A DNA stretch of 64,000 nucleotides from Agapetus fuscipes. Lineage: Eukaryota > Arthropoda > Insecta > Trichoptera > Glossosomatidae. Below, piece by piece: positions 30,145-40,575 of this stretch. The stretch's first letter is position 1, and each line of letters starts with the position of its first letter. The stretch spans positions 9,960,524 to 10,024,523 of the forward strand of contig OX637343.1 of the NCBI GenBank assembly GCA_951799405.1, in the 5' to 3' direction. Below the pieces are notes generated by a model. That model was not told the origin of the DNA. It made no database searches and was given only the letters and a program-made list of their open reading frames with translations. A program made the translations under genes and the position numbers.

Positions 30145-32142
30145 CTAGCAGACCAAACCGCGCTCTCGCACGGTTGGCTGCTAGGCCCTCCGGGCAGGTT
30201 TTAGTCTGGCTTCGCCATAATTTTTTGCCCATATGTTCTTTATTTCATTGAATGCTTTAAAATATAATTTAAAAAAAATTGTGATAGAAAGGTAATTGAA
30301 TTCTTTTCATGTTCCGAATATCTTTAATCCACGAAAGACGAATTTAAGTTAAATAGCCTGCCTACACGATTACGGCATTCTAGTTTAAAGTCCGGCTTCG
30401 CCAGCACACTTTACCCCTGCTCTGATTTTTAAAAGATTCAAGAGAACTAACTGACCAACAACAACAAAAAAGTGGACAGTTTTATAGTAGAATCCCAGGC
30501 CGTGCTACTTCCTATTGTTGTACAGGTGCTGAAGTCTTTATCCTGCTTTTTATTTCTGCTCTTTATTTTTCTGGTGATGGTTTATAATGATGCTCTACCC
30601 GTTCATTATTACTTAAGTGTACAACTTGTCTTTTCTGCTCTTTTTCGTTTTGGTGGTAATAGTATCTTAAGCGTTCCTATGTTGCTTGCAATTGTCTTAT
30701 AGTGGCATGAAACATGACTGCGTTTGCTATACGGCATCGTTTTGTTGGTACTGGTGCTTTTGTTATTCGATTGCTCCAGCTGCTCTTATTGTCATGAAAT
30801 GCCTTCAAACTGCTCGTCCTGCTCTGAATTATCTTTTGACATCTTAAAACTGCTTGTGATACTTTTCACGATATTTTAGGGTCTCATACTGCTTGGTACC
30901 TGAAGATACCTTAAAATGCCTAAACTCACAATCTACAAAAAATCTAAGTATGGGAAAACGTTCGACCCATCGACAGAACTCTAAGAAAAAATGACTTTTG
31001 AAAATTAAAAAAAAAGAAACTTTTTAACTTTTTTTTTATTTTTATATATAAGACACTTTGTATGAAATTTTACTTTTTAAATATTTGTTCAAAGAAATTT
31101 GCCGTAGAAAAAAAGTTTCTTCCAACATTTATGGGGTTTACTAAAATGCATTTTATATTCGAGTATGAGGCCTAGACATTCAAAATGGCCGCCTGCAGAG
31201 CAATGTATTTTTTTAGTTGGTATGGCGGGTATGCAAAATATATACTCGGCGTGATTGTCCTATTACATATCATTACATTTCGCTAAATAATAATTGTTTG
31301 TGTAGCATCAAAACAGTTGATTTTTTTACTTATAAATTTGACTTTTTTGTGAAAATCAGGTTTTTCAAAATTTTGTTGGAAAAAAGTTGTCATTGAAAAA
31401 AGTTTTCTTTCAAAAAATGTTGACATAACCAAAACCAAATTGATCATTGAGGAAAAACCTTCAGACTTTTAAAATGAACGCCAGTTGAATGTTAAATATT
31501 TAAGAAACCAAAAAAAATGTACGGCAGCTACTCTTAATCCTTCATGTATTTTGTTGTGTTTTTGAAAATATGTAATTCTGTTTATGTTCAGGTGGCATGC
31601 TTAATTTCAATGTTCCAACATTATGCATGCGCCCGTTGTGCTACCTGAAAGTTATTATTTTTTATTTTTTTCTATGTAGGTATTTACAAATGTTGTTTGA
31701 AGAATTTACTTTTTGCGAAAAAGTTTCTTCCAAAAGTTGTTAAAATTACTAAGAGACATGACTGTTTCGAATATCAAGCCTGTAAATTTAAAATGGCCGC
31801 CAGCGGCAAGATTTCAACTTTCAGTCTGTATGGCAGGTATGCGAAATATGCACGTGACGTCATCCGGACCCTGACAGTTGTTTAGCCACTAACACTTTAT
31901 GGGGGTGTGCAAAATTTCAGCATCGTGCTGCGAACGGTCTGGGCGCCTATAATGGTACAAATATACAAACAAACGGACAAACAAACAAACGGACAAACAA
32001 ACAAACGGACAAACAAACAAACACCAAAAATTCTGGAATCGAGCGTTAGTTCAGTTTATCAAGAGAAACACTTTTTAGAAAAACATTTTTGCAAATTCGA
32101 AAAAAACAGACGCAAATACCCCCTAGATTTTTATATATAAGA
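30145..32142 (-). mobile_element. Helitron-like unit 4, with a second end-like insert
   Basis: 1,998 bp. ~185 bp of extra sequence (about 30207-30393) separates GTCTGGCTTCGCCA from GTCCGGCTTCGCCAGC, so the near-terminal segment is partly duplicated. The right end TATATAAGA at 32142 is followed by T, matching the expected A/T Helitron target when read on the minus strand. Confidence 0.8.
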
Positions 32143-32271
32143 TTTTGTTAGTCAGTAATATTTTGTACCTGACGATTGAAACATTGTTTCCGAAACCGGT
32201 CGTACATTATTAAATTTTACTCACCCCGTAACCTAATACAATTTGTTTATTTTATTTTTAATTTAATTTTT
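32143..32271 (+). mobile_element. Penelope-like 3' tail beyond the Helitron array
   Basis: TTTGTACCTGACGATTGAAA, then CATTGTTTCCGAAACCGG is the terminal hairpin block of a Penelope-like element, like 6538-6575. It probably completes the element truncated at 24308. Confidence 0.6.
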
Positions 32272-32624
32272 TTTTAAATGAAAGGTTACAAAGTGAATGC
32301 CTCATCAAATAATGATATTGCAATGAAATATTTTAATAGAATTTATTTTACACGGTTTGGTTCACAATTTACAATAATTGATAATCTCTGCGTATCTGGC
32401 ATTCACGTCCAAATGTTGGATGCGACTAATTCACTGATGCCCTTTGCAGTCCGTATATATGGGTACAAGAGGGGCCATTCTTGCATATTCTAGATCATTC
32501 GATCTCTCGCTCACACCAGACCGCCTTCTATATACCTTACTACTACCATCATACTAGAGCCAGATTGTTCAGCGTACATGTTCAGGCGCGCGAGGGTACT
32601 TCAAATCCTTAGTTCGTATAATAT
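32272..32624. other. Stretch without recognised feature
   Basis: A 71-codon frame at 32278-32493 has no motif. No repeat recognised. Confidence 0.4.
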
Positions 32625-32838
32625 AAAACCTGGATTGTTAAAAAATACAGAAAGGATAGCCTAGAAGTATTTGACATGCGGATTTGTAGGAAGATGAATG
32701 AACCATAAAAGAAGAACCTCGACGAGAGGGTGTTCAAGATCTAGAAGAAAAACGAGGACTTATAGGGAATATGTGATGATAATGAAACCAAGCTGATAGG
32801 CCACTAAAGGAGACATTTATTATTCCTTGAAGGCAACA
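32625..32838 (+). pseudogene. LINE-4-like degenerate fragment
   Basis: Codons for RKDSLEVFDMRICRKM, then AAGCTGATAGG and CCTTGAAGGCAACATG, parallel the LINE at 14882 (EKDRLEAFEMWTWRKM). Several stops and frameshifts. Confidence 0.55.
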
Positions 32839-32891
32839 TGTACTACTTCAGTCGAAGTGGGGGTTTCCCGGCTCCCGAAGAGGCTGGGGCT
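32839..32891 (-). mobile_element. SINE-B fragment
   Basis: CTACTTCAGTCGAAGTGGGG and TTTCCCGGCTCCCGAAGAGG match the SINE-B middle. Confidence 0.65.
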
Positions 32892-33429
32892 GGACACACA
32901 GTTCTTTTTTTGATCGTTGGACGACCTTCCTAAGACGTTTAAAATTTAAAATTACCCTCCAGGTTACTCTTACTGTGTTAGAAGAGATGAAATAAAGAAA
33001 TAAAAGGATAAAGAAAAAAGCAAGAATAGTACGCTCGTAAAAAGGATGCACCCACAAAGGCGGCGGAAGCCTTTGATCCTGTCTTATTTTTAACAGTTTT
33101 TCATTATTTTTTCTTCCTTATTGTGGTCATTATGTACCCATGAGCAGCCTAAATAACAACGTACAAAAATTATAAGAGTTAAAATTCATGTCAAATTAAG
33201 ACGAAAAAGTAATCACTAAAATATTTTCAATTTATAGAAAAAAAAAATGTTTAAAATTTGAAAACTATAAAAAAGGTGGCACGCAATATCAGGAACGAGC
33301 ACTCCATAGAGATTTAAAGTTGTATTACACACACTTCACTTTAAAATTAAAAACTATCAGTGTTTCAACTTTAAAGTAGTCATTCTTTCAATTTTCACTA
33401 ATTTCTGATTCATCCTTGATCTTGTAAGA
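32892..33429. other. Stretch without recognised gene
   Basis: AT-rich, A runs, no supported ORF or repeat. Confidence 0.4.
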
Positions 33430-33613
33430 ATTTGGTTCTCTTTCGCCAATGCCGCCCCTGTTTCAGGGAAAGGCGACAGAGTTGCAGGATACATGTTCAA
33501 TTGAGATTTCGGTTATCTTTTCGAGACACATGCAGCATGTGAGAGCACGAACATACATCATGAACCATTTTCTACAGCATGGGTGGTCAGCCGCATACCA
33601 ACCTATAAGTCAA
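33430..33613. repeat. Two inverted family A fragments
   Basis: A plus fragment (33430-33557: CAGGGAAAGGCGACAGAGTT, CATGCAGCATGTGAGAGC) joined to a minus 5' piece (33558-33613: ATGAACCATTTTCTACAGCA to CCTATAAGTCAAAA). Confidence 0.75.
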
Positions 33614-33650
33614 AATTCACTAATATCCGTGTCCACCTTTAACTACATAT

Positions 33651-33897
33651 CGCACGTTTAATAATAAAGAGAAATAACTCGAAAATTGGGAAAGTCGAGA
33701 TTTTGTAATAAAACGCAAGAACAATGCGAGAAGAATGCGTAGAATGCGACAGCTGTTCAATTTGGACGAATATGACCGAGATAAAACATTGGCAGCCTTT
33801 TTCATCCCATACAAGTTGTACTGGCTGTCTGAACTTCAAACGCGTTTTCCCAACATTCATGTTTTTTGAGTTATTGCTCTTTATTATTAAACGTGCG
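33651..33897. mobile_element. MITE with 30-bp terminal inverted repeats (copy 2)
   Basis: Same ends as 19411-19637 (CGCACGTTTAATAATAAAGA) but in reverse orientation, flanked by ATAT on both sides. Interior CCCATACAAGTTGTACTGGC is shared. 247 bp. Confidence 0.8.
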
Positions 33898-34136
33898 ATA
33901 TGTGCCTCTATGTCGTGCACGCATCTGTTTGTTTTATGTGCTGTGGTGGACTTTGTGAGGAGTCTGGAGGAAAGCAAAGGAAGAAGAAGACAAAGGGTGT
34001 ATTTTAAGAAAAGAAGGGTAACCATTAAGTAGGTAATTTATGGCCGTGGCCATCATTACCATCTCATGTATTTTTAGGGCGACCAAGTCGAACAGAAGTA
34101 CAAGGCGGCAATTTAGAATTTTGTATTCGATAATGA

Positions 34137-34330
34137 GATCCTTTGACTTATACGTTGGTATGAGGCTGACCACACATGCTCTAAAAAAATGTTTCACTTT
34201 GCCAATGTCACCCCTGTTTCTCGGTAAAAGTTGCAGAGATTGTGTTCATTTGAGGTTTGGTTGTTAATTTGTAAGTACATATGCAGCATGTGTAGGCGCG
34301 AACTAACATGTATCTGCTTGCGGTCGTGTA
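34137..34330 (+). repeat. Family A repeat
   Basis: CCTTTGACTTATACGTTGG start, GAGGCTGACCACACATGCTC, GTAGGCGCGAACTAACATGT; lacks the TTAGA tail. Confidence 0.8.
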
Positions 34331-34842
34331 GTAAATAAAGGGCCTTATATGACAACAAAAAGATTATGGATTATTATAAATCAAAATACCGATTCATAAA
34401 TTCAAAAAGAAGAAAAAATACAATGGTCTGTGGTCACCCTACGGCAGTTAAAGGAAGGTACATCTCCAAAAGCACCTAGGTACGTGTTTTTTTTTGGGCG
34501 CGTCTGCTTTTTTACACTCCTTTCCGGTATTTGAAAAATAACAACTATTCAAAGCACGCAAGATAAGAAGGACATCTTTTATTTTCTATACACAGAGAGT
34601 CTTGAATGGGCGTTTAAGCGATCAGAGGAAGCCGTAAAAGTGAGCTCGGACGCTTCATGCGAGGGGGAGGTCGGGAATGAATAGGCACTAAGTTGCACTA
34701 AGAGGATTAGGGTAATGCTATTATGCAAAATGCGGATTACAATTGAGCAGTCTAAAGTCTTAAACGGTCTCATAACGTCGGTAGGTACTAACTGAGTGCA
34801 GGCACTTTTTTGTTTTAGAAAAATACATTCGTGGAGAGATGA

Positions 34843-35340
34843 TGATGATGATGATTTGTAGAGCGCCGTTTCGTGACTACTGTCACTGTGCAAGGGCGAT
34901 TTCAGGCTTGACGCGGCGAAGAAATGGGTCTTCATTCCCTTCTTAAAATTTTCAATCCCTTCCTTGGCGCGCACTTCTGGGGGCAGCTGGTTCCAAGTGG
35001 ACGGTCCCGCAACGGCGAAAGCGCGGTCTCCGAACACTGTGCTTTTTTTTCTACTTCTGCATGGTGCACTGTCAACAGATCGCAGAGTGAGCCCCCTCTC
35101 ACTCAGACTCCTCATGATTATCATTACCTGCAAGTATTCTGGCGCCACTCCATGCAATGCCTTATACACGATGAGGCCTAGATTAAATTCGAACCTTTCT
35201 AGGATCCTTAGCCAGTGAAGCTTCTGCAAGAGTGAGGTTATGTCATATGTGGCAGTATTTACTCTGAGTATAGATTAAACGAGCCCTTGCATTCATGACT
35301 GATTGACATTGCAGAGAGGGATACAATTCAACAACATATT
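34843..35340 (-). pseudogene. LINE-7 family (CR1/L2-like): ORF2 C-terminus
   Basis: On the minus strand: QSVMNARARLIY (about 35300), a frameshift near 35260, then YDITSLLQKLHWLRILERFE, VYKALHGVAPEYL, FGDRAFAVAGPSTWNQLPPE and a 3' end GAAACGGCGCT followed by repeated ATC at about 34843-34855. The LLQKLHWL and FGDRAFAVAGPSxWNxLP motifs are those of CR1/L2-like ORF2 C-termini. It resembles LINE-2 but has a different 3' tail. Confidence 0.75.
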
Positions 35341-35477
35341 TGAGGACGGAAGTTTTGCGACCGATTTAACCAAAAAATCTGAAAGTTTAAAATATGTCCC
35401 TTAGTAGATTTTAATGGACAACTTTTACAGACAAAAATACACACATCCTGATTTCATATCTCCACAATGGAGACTAA

Positions 35478-35737
35478 GGCCCGGTATTTTCAGCGTAAGT
35501 AAAGCGGCGTTATAGTGAACGAAAAGGACGCACTTATCGTCACTCCAATGCTTGTTTGTCTTATCTACCATTAGACTAAAAAATGAAATGGTCGAAGAAT
35601 CACATTCTCAATAATATGAGCTAAAAAAAAAACGTAAAACATAATAATGTGAGACTTGTTCTTAAGACATTTTGAATAAATTTCCAGCATTCATAATACA
35701 CATACACTAGCTATGCTAAAGTTGAAAATACCGGGAC
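35478..35737. mobile_element. Harbinger-like MITE with TAA target duplication
   Basis: Ends GGCCCGGTATTTTCAGC and GTTGAAAATACCGGGAC are inverted with 15 of 17 matches, flanked by TAA at 35475-35477 and 35738-35740. 260 bp without ORF. A TWA target site suggests the PIF/Harbinger superfamily. Confidence 0.75.
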
Positions 35738-36093
35738 TAAGGGATAGGGGTAGTAAGTGAGGTTACGTAGGTACATATTTCAAGGACGGCCTTTATGTGA
35801 AACACGCTGTCAACATAAAATGGAGGTAGTTAAAATAATTGATGAAGTACATGCTTTCGTATTTCAGGTATGACGTCACTTTCCGGCTACCTTGATATGT
35901 ACGGAGGCCGGTTTGAATTTTTGAAAATTCCCCCAAGGCTCGGCCGATTCAATCTTCATACAAAGGAGGTGCTTTAAACTTTGGCTGGGCCTAGAGCATG
36001 GCAAACTGAACGCTGTAAAAACGAAGGCATGTGTAGAGAAAATCAGTTTTCTAGATCCTTCTTTCGTAGCGATCTCAGTAATAATTTAGAGCA
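35738..36093. other. Stretch without recognised feature
   Basis: No supported ORF or known repeat. Confidence 0.4.
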
Positions 36094-36205
36094 CTGGGTT
36101 CCACGACAAATCTGTCACAGACAACCCGTCAACTGACAGCTCGACCTTGAAAAAATCAGTCAGAGACAGTTCGTTTACACGACTTTTCGGTCGCAGACAA
36201 TACTT
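36094..36205. mobile_element. Foldback-G left part
   Basis: CCACGACAAATCTGTCACAG, CCGTCAACTGACAGCTCG and TTTACACGACTTTTCGGTCG; interrupted by SINE-D at 36206. Confidence 0.7.
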
Positions 36206-36389
36206 TTGTGGAAAGGAATGCAATCCACCAACCTATTTTGCCTGGCCAGTTGTCTTCATGCGAAAGCAGAAGCTTGTGTGCATGCAACGGCATCTGTTGA
36301 ACCAGGGTCGAAGTTATCGTCGCGGGATTCGGACCAACGTTATCCGGTTCCAAATAACCTGACTTGATCCCCGCGGCCATAACACCGAC
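36206..36389 (-). mobile_element. SINE-D inserted in foldback-G
   Basis: GGAATGCAATCCACCAACC, CATGCGAAAGCAGAAGCTTG, TGTTGAACCAGGGTCGAAG, B box CGGGATTCGGACCAACG, head CCCGCGGCCATAACACCGA. Confidence 0.75.
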
Positions 36390-36490
36390 TTATCGATACC
36401 TTAAAGATAAACTGAATAAGTGGTATATCAAGTTTACAGGAGTTTCTCAGCTAAACGCAGCTTTTTTTCATATTTTCTACGAGAGAAAAC
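36390..36490 (-). mobile_element. MITE-C, truncated
   Basis: TTATCGATACCTTAAAGATA and ACTGAATAAGTG form one terminal repeat; GAGTTTCTCAGCTAAACGCA follows as in the reverse complement of the copy at 60122. SINE-E starts just beyond. Confidence 0.65.
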
Positions 36491-36494
36491 TTCA

Positions 36495-36625
36495 CCGATC
36501 TTTGGTGAAGGCAGATGAATTTTTCAAGGCAACAAAAAAATGTTTTATAGTGCTCCGCCGGAAATCAAACCCACTACCTTCCAATCACGAGTCCATAGCG
36601 TTAAGCACTAGACCATGGAACGTTC
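36495..36625 (-). mobile_element. SINE-E, partial
   Basis: GTGCTCCGCCGGAAATCAAA, CCTTCCAATCACGAGTCC and AGCACTAGACCATGG mark the tRNA-like head on the minus strand; no LINE tail. Confidence 0.7.
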
Positions 36626-36969
36626 ATCATTACTGGACCACACAACCAAAATTACTAAAAAACTGTTTTAATCGCAAATAATTGCGTTAAACTACAAGGA
36701 TGCAAGATAAACCAAAAGCTGTTTTTTGTTTTTTGAAAGTTGCACGAGAGTGTTAAAAACAAGAAGTTTGACCCGTGGCAACCTTTGGGGCCGCCGACCC
36801 GCAGTGTGCAGTGTACAGGTCACACAGCAACACTTTCATGCGGCCACACCGATTGTTGAATGGTCTCATTTAGAAAGTGACATTAATTCAATTATTCGCC
36901 AGTTTACCTCGGCCCACGCGCACCGCGTTCAATTTAATCATGGGCATTGCATTTGAACCGATACACACT
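36626..36969. other. Unexplained GC-richer stretch
   Basis: A 76-codon frame at 36726-36956 overlaps GC-rich sequence (GGGGCCGCCGACCCGCAG). I recognise no domain and no paired splice sites. Confidence 0.35.
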
Positions 36970-37160
36970 GCAATCTAAATCTAAGCTGCAAAGATATGTA
37001 TCATCTGAGATTCATATTAAATGCATTCCCACAAGCAGACACGCATAATTTCGCGCTCACACATGCCGCATGTGGACCTACAATATAAAAAACCCAATCT
37101 CAAATGAACATAAGCCCTGCAACTCTTGCCGACCTTCCCTGAAACAGGGGTGACATTGGC
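36970..37160 (-). repeat. Family A repeat, 5' end missing
   Basis: AATCTAAATCTAAGCTGCAA, ATTCCCACAAGCAGACACGC and CAGGGGTGACATTGGCAA, then breaks off. Confidence 0.8.
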
Positions 37161-38092
37161 AACCAGGGGTGATATGACAACCTATTTTAATAATAAATCT
37201 TTATTCCAGCCTAGTCACGCGGATGGTGCAATGCGTGACCAGCCATATTAAATCTTAAAGTTATTACAGAGGAAATACAGGATAACAATATAGTAGCAAA
37301 CATATAAGAAAAATGAGTTGGCCCTATCGGATATGCGGACTTTGTTGCCAATAAGTCCAACTTTGAGGCTTTTCCATGTTCTGTGCAAGCTACGGCGAGA
37401 ATTCCTTGGTTTCTAAATCTAAATCTTAGTAATTTGACTATTCTATTTTATTTTCTTTTCCACCTTAAGGTGGTTGGCAACTAAGTCAGGAGATCGCCTC
37501 CCAAACATGTTCTCTAACATCACGCTCACTGTGGCCTCAAGTCAAAACTTACAAAAGATGCTCAAAACCGAAACCCAACAGGGTATAATTTAAAATCATC
37601 GAGCCTTTAAACTTCTTCACTTATGGCTATCATTGCTAGTTTATGTTCTGAGCCACCTTGTCTAGTTTTACACTGGAGAGAGTGTAAGCCTCACGGGAGG
37701 GCCTGCTGCCACTTGCATCTATATAATGTTTTGCATGCGAGTCCTGTGACACATCCCCGGATGGGATGGATATACATAGGGAGTGGGTCAGAGGAGGGAG
37801 AGCATGTGCCATCGGAGAATCATCGGACGAAAAACATAAACCAAGGCTTTTCCTGAGCTTCATTGTGTCTAATAAAACGACGACATTATAACAGTGTTTT
37901 TACATTTCATACAAATAAGCGGTTTTAGGTCGGAAACATGAAAATGTCAACTGCTTTACAACAATGGAGCACGCACTTTAATAGTCCACCTACAGATTAC
38001 AATACTTAACTTCGGCGTTTCAGCTCAACCACGCCGTTTACTAAAACCGTATGGAAACTAAAAGACTCACTAGAGCACAGGTTTCCAGCTGT
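37161..38092. other. Stretch without recognised gene
   Basis: Overlapping frames on both strands at 37623-37863 have no motif. No known repeat family seen. Confidence 0.4.
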
Positions 38093-38197
38093 GTCACGAC
38101 AAATCTGTCAACGATAGCGCTGCCACAGACAAACCCATCACACGACAAGTCGATCACAAGACTTTTCAGCCAACGACATTTCGGTCACACACAATAG

Positions 38198-38503
38198 ATC
38201 GCCAACTTAAAGGTAAAACTGAATAATTTCACAAAGTTACTGCTGAAAACCTAAATAAGTGATGGTTCACTGATTTGAGAAATACCGGATACAACATTTT
38301 ATTGAATGTAACTTCTCATAGTAAATGAAATAGCTATAAAGAAATACTCACGACAAACTCTTAAATTACAGCTTTTCACACTTTTGTAGTGTTTTCTCTA
38401 ATGTCGGTTTTTTTTTAAATAGGAAAAAATATGCATTTATTAAAAAAAACAGATGTTAGCTTAATATGTCACGTATTCAGTTTTACCTTTAAGGTACCGA
38501 TAT
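38198..38503. mobile_element. MITE-C, copy in foldback-G
   Basis: Ends ATCG, then TTAAAGGTAAAACTGAATAA and TATTCAGTTTTACCTTTAAG, then CGATAT. Internal AGATGTTAGCTTAATATG. Extra internal block TTCACAAAGTTACTGCTG. Confidence 0.8.
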
Positions 38504-38601
38504 GGTCCACAGACAGCTTCATCACATATAACAACAATAGTAATAACAAAGGTTTTTTGGAGAGTACTCGTATATTTTATGTGATGGAGCTGTCCTTCGA
38601 C

Positions 38602-38886
38602 CTATAAAAATAACATTAGGCTGATTTATTCGGTGAGCGCTATTTTTGTGGAAATCACACCTTAAGAGCCCTCTGCAAGCTTGATTGTCGCTGTAGAAAG
38701 TGTTCAACGCCCAGTTGGTGTAAGGCTGAATGGACCTATGGTGACTGGTCTTTGGTAAAGGCAGATTTAGTTTTAAACCAGCGAAGAGCAAATTTGAAAA
38801 GTGCAATATCTTTTCGTACCCCGCAGGGATTCGAATCCACTGCCTTCAATCACGAGCCTGAAGTGTTTACCACTAGACTACGGACC
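38602..38886 (-). mobile_element. SINE-E with LINE-2 tail
   Basis: Minus copy: tail ATTAGGCTGATTTATTCGG, GTGAGCGCTATTTTTGTG and ACACCTTAAGAGCCCTC (LINE-2 3' end), body AACCAGCGAAGAGCAAATTT, B box GGATTCGAATCCAC, head CCACTAGACTACGGACC. Confidence 0.85.
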
Positions 38887-39054
38887 TATGTTGAATGTGT
38901 CGAATCGAAAAGTCGTCCGTGACCATTGACTTATGATATCTGTGGACTAGAAATTATTTTAACGAAAATATACATGATATATCTGTTTCAATTTACTTAC
39001 GAAAATGGTGATAAGTAAGAAATAGAACAAAGAATTTCACAGTTGCATTTCTAT

Positions 39055-39345
39055 GGGGCCGTCCATACGGTCATTGATTTTGGTCATTTGGTCATTTGGT
39101 CATATTACGTCATTGATTTTGGCCGATTTTCGACCCCCCCCCCTCCCTACAATCATCCTATAGTCATTATCTAATGACCCTTAATAATTAATAATGTTAT
39201 ATATCTTACATAATATTTTGTATATTCTGTAGAAATTGGTATTTACAAGAACGACGTCACTTTTGGTACTCGTACATCATTTGCCATCATCCGCAGACCA
39301 GACTCCCCCCCCTTAATGCGAATGACGTAATATATGGACAGCCCC
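39055..39345. mobile_element. MITE with GGGGCYGTCCATA ends
   Basis: GGGGCCGTCCATACGG (39055) and TATATGGACAGCCCC (ending 39345) are inverted; TAT flanks both sides. C-rich runs (CCCCCCCC) occur near each end. 291 bp, no ORF. Superfamily uncertain. Confidence 0.65.
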
Positions 39346-40011
39346 TATGTGTACAAACAAACTCGGGCGAATGTAAAAATGTTCCTAGAAAGTTGGTACG
39401 ATTTCGAATTATAATGGCTGCCAGTTGACAGATAACACGCGTTATAAATGTTGTGATCAGTAAAATTGATTAATTTAAAGGAAAAATGCATTATTTTAAT
39501 ATATTATGGCATATGTTATAATTGGGTGTCGAAACACAAAATGGATTTAGACAAACTGGTCTTATTTCGTATAACTACAACACTGCAACGTTTGACAGGA
39601 CTGAGACAAATGTGGGCTATAGTATGTATCAATGTGCCAGTAAGTTAGTTTTTGTGCTCTTTGTTATTTATTTTTAGATCTATGTCTAAATGTCCGTGAC
39701 CGATGTGTCTGTGGACGGGTTGTCTGTGACCGACACATCGTGGGACACATTTTTTTGTTGAACGCTATGGTTGAGTTTACTTTACTGCTTTATGCTTGGG
39801 GTGCTTATTACTTGTACTTGTATATAAACGTGGCTATAAGTTATAGCGCCTAACGAAAAGCACATTTCGAGGCACACTTGCTACCGGCGTGGGAAAGGTT
39901 TCGCTTTTGTTCGGAACCCTTTGTTCCGAGGTAAATTAGACTACATGCTAAGAAATGTTTTATCTGTGTATCTGTCTACATGGAAATTGTAACAAATGAA
40001 TGTGTAGGTAG

Positions 40012-40228
40012 TCCGGTCGATAGCTCAGTTGGTAGAGTGCATGCATTCCATGCCGAGAGCCCTGGTGCGAATCCCAACCAGTGTGTCAGAAATGATTTCC
40101 CGTTTCGGTGTTTATTCAAACCCAAAATAAAATACCGGCAAGGTTTGCTCAGCTTTCACATGAAAATTAGTACCAGCCATCTTGGGAGCTGGGAAATCCT
40201 ACTTCAACTGAAGGTGTTAGGCCGGACT
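40012..40228 (+). mobile_element. SINE-B, 3'-truncated
   Basis: Head CCGGTCGATAGCTCAGTTGG, B box variant GGTGCGAATCCC, body to CTTCAACTGAAGGTGTTAGG, then unrelated sequence. Confidence 0.85.
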
Positions 40229-40267
40229 GAGAAAAATGTGGACTATACGTCGTAATTTAGTTTCTGT

Positions 40268-40575
40268 TCCTCTATGTTGACTCATGCTGATGTGGTCCGC
40301 TCAATAAAGGTCAACAGACTGCATTGGCTGGGGCACATTCAGCGAATGTACCATCGGAGCCTGGAGAAGACGATTGTGATGATGAACCCGGAGGGACGCC
40401 GGACAGTGGGAAGACCACGTTCAAGATGGCTGGATGGAGTGGTGGCGGATTGCCGTGCAGTGGGAATGTGGGACTGGAGGAGGAATACGTTGGATAGACA
40501 GCGCTGGCAGCGGTTGCTGAGGGAGGCCAAGACCCACCCCGGGTTCTCGTGCCAATGATGATGATGATGTTGACT
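40268..40575 (+). pseudogene. LINE-8, RTE/BovB-like ORF2 C-terminus with ATG-repeat tail
   Basis: A 94-codon frame with no RT: LTHADVVRSIKVNRLHWLGH, then GRRTVGRPRSRWLDGV, VGMWDWRRNTLDRQRWQRLL and REAKTHPG, stopping at the TGA at 40556 and passing into ATGATGATGATG. The RLxWLGH, GRPRxRWLDGV, DRxxWxxLL and EAKTHPG string is typical of RTE-type or related LINE ORF2 ends, which often finish in short simple repeats. 5'-truncated insertion. Confidence 0.8.

Larger units (their letters stand above)
38093..39757. mobile_element. Foldback-G copy with three nested elements
   Basis: Pieces of one or more foldback-G elements at 38093-38197 (CACGACAAATCTGTCAACG), 38504-38601 (GGTCCACAGACAGCTTCATC, GTGATGGAGCTGTCC), about 38905-38955 and 39682-39757 (GTGTCTGTGGACGGGTTGTC). 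They are separated by MITE-C, SINE-E and, further right, a MITE at 39055. Whether the last piece belongs to the same element is not certain. Confidence 0.6.

Noticed and set aside
24309..32142. A CRISPR-like or satellite explanation for the 1.8-2.2-kb repeats
   Set aside because: Units are far too long and are bounded by Helitron-type TC and hairpin-CTAG ends with an A/T target.
33639..34025. A 128-codon minus frame
   Set aside because: It lies mostly in the MITE at 33651-33897 and has no domain.
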